64,000 bases of DNA from Hormiphora californensis (Eukaryota; Ctenophora; Tentaculata; Cydippida; Pleurobrachiidae). The notes under the pieces were generated by a model, which did not search any database, was not told the DNA's origin, and saw only the letters and a program-made list of their open reading frames with translations. This document shows, in pieces, positions 24,779 to 36,700 of this stretch (its first letter is position 1; every line of letters begins with the position of its first letter). The stretch lies in NCBI GenBank assembly GCA_020137815.1, contig CM035355.1:7852271-7916270 (forward strand). The letters run 5' to 3'. The position numbers and the translations under genes are program-made.

Positions 24779-27700
24779 ATGATGCTATGTACACGCGTGG
24801 CACCAAGGCTCACATCCTCTTCATCGCTGGTGCGGCATGGGAGCAGGGTGTACCCAGAACTGAGGAGGGGTGATTATAGCAGGATAGAGGATGGTGATGT
24901 GCAGATGTTTCAGAGATTACTGGGACCAAATGCAGTAAGTTTAGTAGTAGTACACACTTGTTATCCCCCCCCCCATCTGATGACCCCCTCCACTCATACA
25001 TGAAGCTCTAACACCTCATCTTGTTTGAAATCTCCTGACTTGGGTCAGTCATTCCTAACAGTGCTGCTGTGCCACACCCCCCTAACTCAAAACAGCTAAT
25101 AACTGCATTTTCTAGGCGAAACTTGTTGTGTGACACGCTCCCTCTACAAATCCTGCATTTTCTACTCCTAATAACTGCATTTTCTAGGTGAAAAGAGAGG
25201 ATCTGGAGCACTACAACACGGACTGGTTGCACACCGTGTCAGGATTTACTGAGTTGGTGCTCTGTCCGGGCAGTGTAGAGGAAGTATCTGCGGTGTTGAA
25301 GCATTGTAACGAACGGAAACTCGCTGTAATACCCCAGGGTGAGAACTTAGAGAAAATCTCGCCGCGGACCCCATCTGAGTGCACTGTCAGATTTGAGAAT
25401 CAAATTGGGGTCTGGCGCTGCACCAGACAGGAGAACATGTAGAACAGTTCCACTCGAATCTCTCACTGCTGTGTCTGGCGCCGCCATACCCCGTTTTGAA
25501 CCTCGAACTGTGCTCAGATCGGGTCGGCGCCGTCAGACAGTTTCACTAGGTTTGTTGTGTCTGGCGCCGCCATACCCTGTTTTGAACCTCACTGTGCTCA
25601 GATCGGGTCGGCGCCGCCAGATCACAGTTTCACTAGGTTTGATACATTTCCAACTTTCAAGGGCCGGGGATGGAAGTTGTGCTTATATAACCGTGATATT
25701 AACCAGGAACCGACCGAATCAGGAAATACTGGTCCCTAATTGGCTGATAACCAGTCACGTGACCTAAATAACGAGTTCTGATTGGTTGTTTCGGTCGGTT
25801 CCTGATATTAACCACACTGTTTCAGGTGGAAACACTGGTCTGGTAGGAGGTAGTAACCCCGTGTTTGATGAGATTGTCTTGTCGATGGAGAGAATGAGTG
25901 GCATCACCAACCTAGAACCAGAATCTGGGGTCGTGGAATGTCAGGCTGGGGTGGTCCTACAGGTTGGTAACATATTATATATGTGTGCATAGCAATCAGC
26001 ATCCTAAATCATCCACTAATGCACTTGTTCTTCGAACGTTTTTACTACTAACGATAGATCAAGTGTATAAAATTGTACTTCACCGAGTTTAGAAGAAAAA
26101 AACAGCCAGAGCATGTCAAGAGTAACCTTTATCTGGTTTCCATGGTAACCAATATAATCTGGTTTCCATGGTAACCAATATAATCTGGTTTCCATGGTAT
26201 TTGTTCTCTGCAGGTGTTGGGAGACACGGTAGCACCCCATGGTTACACTCTACCACTGGACTTGGGAAGTAGGGGATCCTGTCAAATTGGAGGTAAAATA
26301 AACAGTGGGCAATTGGGGGAACTACTGCAGCTCCGCTTCATGTTCTAATTTATATTCCTTGCTCCCGTATAATATCCTTCATTATAATTGTAGTTACCAA
26401 GACCCAAATACTACTTAATAAACTGTTCTGCCTAGGTAACCTTGCCTCTCTCTGTGTTGCCTAGGTAACCTTGCCTCTTCACTACACGTGTTGCCTAGGT
26501 TACCGAGATTCAAATACCTCTGTGTTGCCCAGGTAACCTTGCCACGCATGCTGGTGGGCTAAGAGTTGTGAAGTATGGTCAGCTGAGGGGATCTGTACTG
26601 GGTATGAGAGTGGTACTACCTGATGGCCGTGTACTGGATAGCATGTCAAATATGAGGAAGGTGAGTCAAAATTCAAATAGCCGACAGCCGTTAGCCCAAA
26701 ACCTTCAAAATATTCTCCCTCAACCCGGCCGACTTACCCCCTCCCTTACTAAATAATAGATCGTGCCATTTTCACAACTCATATCAATATGCACGTGTAT
26801 GCACATGAGTGCTAGGGTTTCCGAATATATTTGATGGATGTGCAACTTTGGTACAAAAAAGAGAAAACTCAATTTCTGGTCTTAACCCTTTGGAGACGAT
26901 TGGGTCACAGGTGACCCACAACTTTGAACCCATATAGCGTCTTTCTAGACCATATTTGAAAGTTTTAAATCGTTTCCAGGGTTGAACCATACATTTTTCT
27001 AGCATTTTGAGGTCGTTTTGAGCCTCTGAAGTTGTCGACTTTGGAAAACAGGGCTAAAACAGTGCATTTGGTACGCAAAATGGGTAGTTTAATGGCCATA
27101 TCTCAAAATTGGTACGAGTATACTTAAAATGGACTTGGAAAACGCAAGAAAAGTGTGTATTTTACCCCGGGGTAAAGTTTCAGGGTGATATTCCAAATTT
27201 TGTGCCTCCCAGAGGCCTTCAAAGTGCTGGGTCACCTGTGACCCAATCGTCCCCTAACGCTAAAACAGGAATTTGCATTTTACGAGCATTTCTAAAGGAA
27301 TGGCCCCCGATAAAAGTCTAAAACGGCATTTTTTAAACAGGTGCTAGCGACTAACCGACTCCATCATTGTTATCTCAACATCTTAGGGATTCGATGAAAA
27401 AAATTTTGAGATCCGTGCTCCTTCAGAAAATTTTTCATCTCAGCCAATTTTGAAATTCTAAAATCGGCTACAGATGAGATAGAGAGGCCCATAGGGTGTG
27501 CAAACTGTGCAGAATGGCCGGGTTTATATAAGTGTTATGAACAAACATAGGGTCTAAAATGAGCGGTTTTCGAGTTATCGGGCAAAATAGCGGCAAAATC
27601 TCAATTCCTATTTTAGCGTTAGGGGACGATTGGGTCACAGGTGACCCAATAGAAATACAGGTGGTAGAACCAAAATTCCTTTTCCTGCGTTCAAGTAGGT

Positions 27701-30700
27701 TCAAAGTGAGTGTCTCCAGAAAGTTTTAGAGAATTCTGTCGACAGGGGGCTTATCGTCCCCAAAGGGTTAAAAGAGCTTCAAAAATTTCTTTCAACTAGT
27801 CGTGAGTTTTCATCAGTTTTAACACAAGTTACAAGATCGCTTGCACATTCGCTTGAACGCGGGCACAGTACATATGTAGTCCGCATTGATGGTACACTGG
27901 ATACCCCATTCGTCCTTGCAGTCAGGGCCTGGAGTGGCAGTGGGAGGGGGTGTCTTGGTAGGTTCGGGCTCCACTGTGGGGCTAACCTGGGATGGGAGAG
28001 AGTTTCTGAGCAAGAGGCCGGGTGAAAACAACAGCAATAAGGAGAGAGTGGTCAGTGGTGTTGTGGTGCCAACATATCTAAGAGGAACTTACTTCTATTG
28101 CAATTGGCAACTACCCAATAAACTCCATTGTCATGGCAACTACCCAATAAACTCCATTGCCTTGGCAACTACCCAATAAACTCCATTGCCATGGCAACTA
28201 CCCAATAAACTCCATTGTCTTGGCAACTACCCAATAAACACCATTGTCTTGGCAACTACCCAATAAACTCCATTGTCTTGGCAACTACCCAATAAACTCC
28301 ATTGCCATGGCAACTACCCAATAAACTCCATTGCCATGGCAACTACCCAATAAACTCCATTGTCTTGGCAACTACCCAATAAACTCCATTGTCTTGGCAA
28401 CTACCCAATAAACTCCATTGTCTTGGCAACTACCCAATAAACTCCATTGTCTTGGCAACTACCCAATAAACTCCATTGCCTTGGCAACTACCCAATAAAC
28501 TCCATTGCCATGGCAACTACCGGGGGGGTTCCAACCTATTTCGTGTATGTTTGTACGGAAAAAAACAGGGCTTTCCTCAAACAAAAAAATACAAAAAAAT
28601 ACAAAAAAATACAAAAAAGTACAAAAAAATACAAAAAAATAAAAACAGTTTTATATGGTACAGTCGGACCCCGATTTAACGGCACCCTCGGGGGAAAGGG
28701 TTTTGTCCGTTAAATCGGGGTAGAGCATATTTGGCCCATAAAACCCTATTTTTGTCCAAAATGCTATACTAAAACACCTCTAAGTGTTAAATACAATGTC
28801 CATGTATTGATTACATGATCATTTCTGGTTAGAAAAAGAAAAGAATTCAAAAAAGAATTCAAAAAAGTTATAAAAATACTATATCAACCACGTCCGAATC
28901 GTTTATCGAATCAGTGCATCTTATCGCATATCTTGCTGCTAATTAGACGGTTCGAAACGAACCGATACGTGATCCCCATGGGGCCAGTTAAAATTGCGAT
29001 TCAATGGGCCTCATGTGGATCACATATTTGTTCGTTTCGAACCGTCTAATTAGCGACAGGACATGCGATAAGATGCACTGATTCGAAACACGATTCGGAC
29101 ATGGTTGATATACATTTGAAAAATTTTCAAAAAAAGTTTCAAAAATTTTTTGGGGGAAATTTATCCTGCCGTTAAATCGGGGTGCCGCTAAATCGGGGGC
29201 CGTTAAATCGGGGTCCGACTGTAATTTACCATTATTGTTCGAACTTTTACTGTTTTTAAACATTCTTCCACGCTATTTCACGCAATTTAGCACAAAATAT
29301 ATACATATTTTACATATGTAGCATGCCAAAATCGCGAGAGAAATTTCCCCGAATCGCAATTTCTTACCGAGAAAATTTTCTCGAATCGTATTTTCTAAGC
29401 GAGAAATTTCCCCGAATCGCAATTTCTTACCGAGAAAATTTTCCCGAATCGTATTTTCTAAGCGAGAAATTTCTCCGAATCGCAATTTCTTACCGAGAAA
29501 ATTTTCTCGAATCGTATTTTCTAAGCGAGAAATTTCCCCGAATCGCAATTTCTTACCGAGAAAATTTTCTCGAATCGTATTTTCTAAGCGAGAAATTTCC
29601 CCGAATCGCAATTTCTTACTGAGAAAATTTTCCCGAATCGTATTTTCTAAGCGAGAAATTTCCCCGAATCGCAATTTCTTACCGAGAAAATTTTCCCGAA
29701 TCGTATTTTCTAAGCGAGAAATTTCTCCAAATCGCAATTTCTTACCGAGAAAATTTTCTCGAATCGTATTTTCTAAGCGAGAAATTTCCCCGAATCGCAA
29801 TTTCTTACCGAGAAAATTTTCCCGAATCGTATTTTCTAAGCGAGAAATTTCCCCGAATCGCAATTTCTTACCGAGAAAATTTTCCCGAATCGTATTTTCT
29901 AAGCGAGAAATTTCTCCAAATCGCAATTTCTTACCGAGAAAATTTTCTCGAATCGTATTTTCTAAGCGAGAAATTTTCCCGAATCGCAATTTCTTACCGA
30001 GAAAATTTTCTCGAATCGTATTTTCTAAGCGAGAAATTTCCCCGAATCGCAATTTCTTACCGTTTATGTAAAGCTGGGTTCCATTTATATTCATGTACAT
30101 GTATTATTTATACTTTTTTCACGCACCCACATCCTTCATTATTTTTTTGTATTTTTTTGTATTTTTTTGTATTGATTGTATGGAAAAAAACAGGAATTTT
30201 GGATACTTTTATGTATGGTCCGTACAAAAAAATACAAAAAAATACAAAAAAATAGGTTGGAACCCCCCCCAACTACCCAATAAACTCCATTGTCTTGGCA
30301 ACTACCCAATAAACACCATTGTCTTGGCAACTACCCAATAAACTCCATTGTCTTGGCAACTACCCAATAAACTCCATTGCCATGGCAACTACCCAATAAA
30401 CTCCATTGCCATGGCAACTACCCAATAAACTCCATTGTCTTGGCAACTACCCAATAAACTCCATTGTCTTGGCAACTACCCAATAAACTCCATTGTCTTG
30501 GCAACTACCCAATAAACTCCATTGTCTTGGCAACTACCCAATAAACTCCATTGCCTTGGCAACTACCCAATAAACTCCATTGCCATGGCAACTACCCAAT
30601 AAACTCCATTGTCTTGGCAACTACCCAATAAACTCCATTGCCATGGCAACTACCCAATAAACTCCATTGCCATGGCAACTACCCAATAAACTCCATTGCC

Positions 30701-33700
30701 ATGGCAACTACCCAAGAAACTCCATTGTCTTGGCAACTACCCAATAAACTCCATTGCCTTGGCAACTACCCAATAAACTCCATTGTCTTGGCAACTACCC
30801 AATAAACTCCATTGCCATGGCAACTACCCAAGAAACTCCATTGTCTTGGCAACTACCCAAGAAACTCCATTGTCTTGGCAACTACCCAATAAACTCCATT
30901 GTCTTGGCAACTACCCAATTAACTCCATTGTCTTGGCAACTACCCAATAAACTCCATTGCCTTGGCAACTACCCAATAAACTCCATTGCCTTGGCAACTA
31001 CCCAATAAACTCCATTGCCATGGCAACTAAACTCCATTGTCTTGGCAACTAAACTCCATTGCCATGGCAACTACCCAAGAAACTCCATTGTCTTGGCAAC
31101 TACCCAAGAAACTCCATTGTCTTGGCAACTACCCAATAAACTCCATTGTCTTGGCAACTACCCAATTAACTCCATTGTCTTGGCAACTACCCAATTAACT
31201 CCATTGTCTTGGCAACTACCCAATAAACTCCATTGCCATGGCAACTACCCAGTAAACTCCATTGTCTTGGCAACTACCCAATAAACTCCATTGTCTTGGC
31301 AACTACCCAATAAACTCCATTGTCTTGGCAACTACCCAATAAACTCCATTGTCTTGGCAACTACCCAATAAACTCCATTGCCATGGCAACTAAACTCCAT
31401 TGTCTTGGCAACTCAACTCACCTCGTCGCCCATGGAGATGATCACACTGTGGTCGTACAGTTTACAGTTGTGGTGGTTCCTGGCCATGTAGATGTAACCC
31501 TTGTCTCCCCAGCTCCCTCCCCAGGAATTCTTGATGGCCAGGGATTCCGAGTTATACCTGGTAGAGATATTTGTTAGTTCTCGATGGATTCGGAGTTGTA
31601 ACTGGGGATATTAGTAAAGATATTAGTTAGATTCTAGGTGTAACTGTTATCAGTTGAATAGTGTGTGAATAGTGTTTTAGTTCTCGATGGATCTGGAGTT
31701 GTCCCAGATTATAACTTGTCATCCTACATGTTACATGACTCTAACGTCGCACACGCAGATAGTAGGCCTGGTTCGGAGTTGGTTCCCTTGTCAACGCACG
31801 AATGTCGATGGGTTATTTTGTAACCAAAGTTCGGAGAAGGCAGTCTTTTGTATCAAGACTGAAGACAACATATAGTCTACCCACAGCAGTAACTTACTAA
31901 ACTAGAGTTCCAGATATAACCTGTCAGAGCATTGGCCTGACCCTATTCTCATTTCGCGAGAACTGTGGTCAGAGCATTGGCCTGACAGGATATATAACTT
32001 ACCCGACTAGGGTTACAGCGTGATTGGGACTTCCAGTACAACTTGTGTCCTTGAAGATGCCCTTCCTGTACGACTGGCATTTGGCGGTAACCTGAAAGTG
32101 AGTTTCTTACTTTAACTAGAGAGAGAACTGTGAGTTTGTTACTTTAACTAGAGAGAGAACTGTAGGGAATTCGAATCCACATTGCTCTCTAATAGCTCTC
32201 TCTCTCTCAGCTGTAGTCGCCATGGTAACACAAATACCTTAAAAGCGACAGCGATGGGTCCCTGAGAGAGTCCAGCCACATGTGCATCCTCCGTCTTGGG
32301 CACCTCGTACATGCCTGTCACGGCAACCTGGAGTCCATTCTTCTTACCGGAATAACTGTAATAGGGATATATAGTGGTTTATCCATGCTATGAAGAAATG
32401 CTGGCTGATTGGTCATCTGCATGACAATTGCAGGTACACGTTATTACGACACTCTGTCTGTTATAGTGAAAGCTGGGCCACTTGTCACCAGAAATATAAT
32501 AATATATAATAGCATGCTTACTTGCAAGCGCCATCCTTGGCCCTGTACTTGACGGCACTGGCGGGAGCGAGCCTCTGGTTGTCTTGCATGTACTTGAAAC
32601 AGTCGTGCATCCACCCTCCTGGAAATAATGAACAGGGATGACCTGGTCACCATGGCAACCCCCCTGGTTACCTGCATTCTAGTCACCATGGCAACCCCCC
32701 CCCCATATACTTGAAACAGTCGTGCATCCACCCTCCTGGAAATAATGAACAGGGTGCCAGCACAACACTATAATGGTACACCCGCACAGTCGTGCATCCA
32801 CCCTCCTGGAAATAATGAACAGGGATGAACCTGTCAGAGAGCATTGGCCTGACCCTATTCACGCGTGAGAACTGTGGTCAGAGCATTGGCCTGACATTGA
32901 CCTGACAGGAACGAGCAGATAAAAGGGAATGAAATGAATATTTTAGACAGTATACTTCCCACTATACCAACCCCACTATGAGAGAAAGAGTCTCCACGTG
33001 CTGTAACAACAATAACCTTGGCATCCATCTCGTTTACCCTCGTAGACCCTGGTTACCTACATCATATTCACTATGGCAACCCCCTGGTTACCTGTATTCT
33101 AGTCACCATGGCAACCCCCTGGTTACCTGCATCATAGTCACCATGGCAACCCCCCTGGTTACATGCATCATAGTCACCACCCTCATCAGAATGTCGCTCG
33201 GCAATTTCCGCATTGGCTCGGTGATTGGTTCGGTGACAACAGGTGGTTTGCCGAACCAGTGGTTCGGAGAGTCAAGGAGGTCGCCGAAAACTTACCGCAC
33301 AAGGCCGCATGGCTCGGCAAACCACCTGTTGTTACCGAACCAATCACCGAGCCAATGCGGAAATTGCCGAGCGACATTCTGATGGGGGCATGGAAACCCC
33401 CCTTACCCCCCCTTACCTTGGCATCCATCTCGTTGATCCTCGTAGACACAATCCAGCAACTCCTGTTCAGCGAAGGCCTTGAGACTCTTAGTCTTGCTAA
33501 AGTGGACACCCTCAATTGATCCTACAGCTCCAAACGACCAACAGGATCCACATCTAGAGAAGGGGTGTGAGTTTCTTACTTTAAGGGTACACCTCGGCAA
33601 AATTTTTGTCGAGTGCCCGCTTAGCTCTCCATATGGGGTTGTAGGGCATACCAAGCCGACCTCAAATATGCAATTTTAGCCCTTAACTCGAATTCATATT

Positions 33701-36700
33701 TTTGCTACAGCCCCTCAAAGTTTGACCCTAAAAACCGGTTTTTAAGGTCCCTAAATTTTATTTTTAGGGCTAGAAAACTGAAAATTTGGGGATTTGTAGA
33801 GGATACCAAGGTGTATCAGCCCAAACATAAATTTTTTGAAATGGAGCTCAATTTTTTGTCTGAGACTACTTTACTTTTTTTGACTTTGAGGCCATATTTG
33901 GACATGTTCCTATGGACCGTTAAGGCTAAAAATTGGATATTTGGTGCTCCTAACAATTGTCAAAGTAGCCACAAATTTTCAGGAGGTCCGAATTTGAAAT
34001 GTGGCCTACAGGTTTCTTTTTGTAAAGCACATATTTTAGGAAAACTTAAAATGGCTATATCTCAAAAACGGTAGGTCCTAGCGATCTAATTTTGTGCTAA
34101 ATCGATTCAGCGGGTCCGATTTTGGGGGGGTCGTCTCTTAGACATTTTGCTCTAAGTCTAACCGTTTTTTCAGAAATCGTATTTTAAGGTTTGTACAGTC
34201 GGACCCCGATTTAACGGCCCCCGATTTAGCGGCACCCCGATTTAACGGCAGGATAAATTTCCCCCAAAATTTTTTGAAATTTTTTTTGAAAATTTTTTGA
34301 AAAACCACGTCCGAATCGTGTTTCGAATCGGTGCATCTTATTGCATGTCTTGCCGGTAATTAGACGGTTCAAAACGAACAGATATGTGATCCCCATGAGG
34401 CCTGTCTGGCGCCGCGACCCATCTGAGCGCACTGTTGAGAATCAAATTGGGGTCTGGCGCCGCCAGACAGCATGAGGCCCATCGAACCGCAATTTTGACG
34501 CTTGTTAAATTCGCCTCATGGGGATCACGTATCGCTTCGTTTCGAACCGTCTAATTAGCGACAGGACGTGCGATAAAATGCACTGATTCGAAACACGATT
34601 CGGACGTGGTTGATATACTCTTTGAAAAATTTTCATAACTTTTTTGCAAAATTTTACAGAATGATTGTCAATGCTTTGATCGGTGCTCCCCATGAATTTT
34701 CAGAGAAAAATATATTTTGAAATTCAAATTCTTCCTCACCCCGCTTAAAGTGCCCCGATTCGACATGGTATCACGTATCGGTTCGTCTAATTAGCAGCAA
34801 GACATGCGATAAGATGCACTGATTCGATAAACGATTCGGACGTGGTTGATATAGTACCTTAGAAAATTTTTATAACTTATTTTGAAATTATTTTGAAATT
34901 ACTTTCTTTTTCTAATCAGAAATGATCATGTAATCAATACATGGACATTGCATTTAACACTTAGAGGTGTTTTAGTACAGCATTTTGGACAAAAATAGGG
35001 TTTTATGGGCCAAATATGCTCTACCCCGATTTAACGGACAAAACTCTTTCCCCCGAGGGTGCCGTTAAATCGGGGTTCGACTGTACATGTTTAGCAGAAA
35101 TAGGTAAGATTAGCTCTAGCTAGAAGCATTTCTGCTAAACATGTACAAACCTTAAAATACGATTTCTGAAAAAACGGTTAGACTTAGAGCAAAATGTCTA
35201 AGAGACGACCCCCCCCCAAAATCGGACCCGCTGAATCGATTTAGCACAAAATTAGATCGCTAGGACCTACCGTTTTTGAGATATAGCCATTTTAAGTTTT
35301 CCTAAAATATGTGCTTTACAAAAAGAAACCTGTAGGCCACATTTCAAATTCGGACCTCCTGAAAATTTGTGGCTACTTTGACAATTGTTAGGAGCACCAA
35401 ATATCCAATTTTTAGCCTTAACGGTCCATAGGAACATGTCCAAATATGGCCTCAAAGTCAAAAAAAGTAAAGTAGTCTCAGACAAAAAATTGAGCTCCAT
35501 TTCAAAAAATTTATGTTTGGGCTGATACACCTTGGTATCCTCTACAAATCCCCAAATTTTCAGTTTTCTAGCCCTAAAAATAAAATTTAGGGACCTTAAA
35601 AACCGGTTTTTAGGGTCAAACTTTGAGGGGCTGTAGCAAAAATATGAATTCGAGTTAAGGGCTAAAATTGCATATTTGAGGTCGGCTTGGTATGCCCTAC
35701 AACCCCATATGGAGAGCTAAGCGGGCACTCGACAAAAATTTTGCCGAGGTGTACCCTTAAAAAGGAGAAACCAGTGTGTAGTCTTTCCTTCTTGAAGTAT
35801 AAGAGACACACGAAAGTCAAAAATCATGTATGGCGGCTCCAGACCCCGTTTGTATTCTCAAAAGACAGTGCGCTCAGATCGGGTCGGCGCCGCCAGATAG
35901 CAAACATCATCAGCATAATAATACTGACCTGCCCTGATTCTTGACAGGAGTGACTCCTCCCATTTCCCTCCAGTCCATGCTATCAGCTGCAGGTCCGGCG
36001 CTGGAAAGGGGTAGGGGAGCACCGGTAGAGTGGGGAAGGGACGCGTTAAATCCGAGATATTGACCCTTCTCCTGGGACGTCATGTCAGAAAACATGTTCA
36101 AACCTGAATCAGAATTCATTGTGACATAAGTCTTACTGATTTTTTATTTGTCTACAATTACATATTGTAGGACATATAATTGTGTTAGAACATGTTAGAA
36201 TAGTGTCAGAACGTCATGTTAGAATATGTTAGAATAGTGTCAGAACGTTAGAACATTTTAGAAATGTGTCAGAACGCGTTAGAACATGTTAGAAATGTGT
36301 CAGAACGCGTTAGAACATGTTAGGAATGTGTCAGAACGCGTTAGAACATGTTAGGAATGTGTCAGAACGCGTTAGAACATGTTAGGAATGTGTCAGAACG
36401 CGTTAGAACATGTTAGAAACAACACGTACCTGCCTCCCATCCTAGATCCTCACTATTAATCTCAGCAGCCTCCTGGACACTCTTCCTAAACCTAGTCACC
36501 ATGGCAACCCCCCTGGTTACCTGCATTCTAGTCACCATGTTAGAAACAACACGTACCTGCCTCCCATCCTAGATCCTCACTATTAATCTCAGCAGCCTCC
36601 TGGACACTCTTCCTGAACAACCTGAACCTCAACCTGTTCTCCGTGAGAGAATAAACTCGACCCTGATCGTTCTCGTACTGGGAGTAAAGCCTTGTAAATA

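Larger units (their letters stand above)
28522..30269. mobile_element. 1.75 kb hAT-like non-autonomous element inside the minisatellite
   Basis: Terminal inverted repeats GGGGGGGTTCCAACCTATTT and AAATAGGTTGGAACCCCCCC. Flanking 8 bp duplication CAACTACC (28514-28521 and 30270-30277) within the 29 bp array. The interior has TACAAAAAAA repeats near both ends, a nested pogo MITE and a 63 bp satellite. No transposase. Confidence 0.85.

Noticed and set aside
29273-30100. 275-codon minus-strand frame of 21-residue repeats
   Set aside because: Translation of a 63 bp satellite; the opposite strand is open too, there is no splice context, and it lies inside a non-autonomous transposon.
28104-31414. 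Direct repeats of 29 bp resembling a CRISPR array
   Set aside because: Repeats are head-to-tail with no unique spacers, and the host is a eukaryote; it is a minisatellite.
33811-34074. 87-codon frame, identical to one at 35267-35530 on the other strand
   Set aside because: The identity comes from the two arms of a foldback element; there is no family resemblance and the frame is not protein-like.
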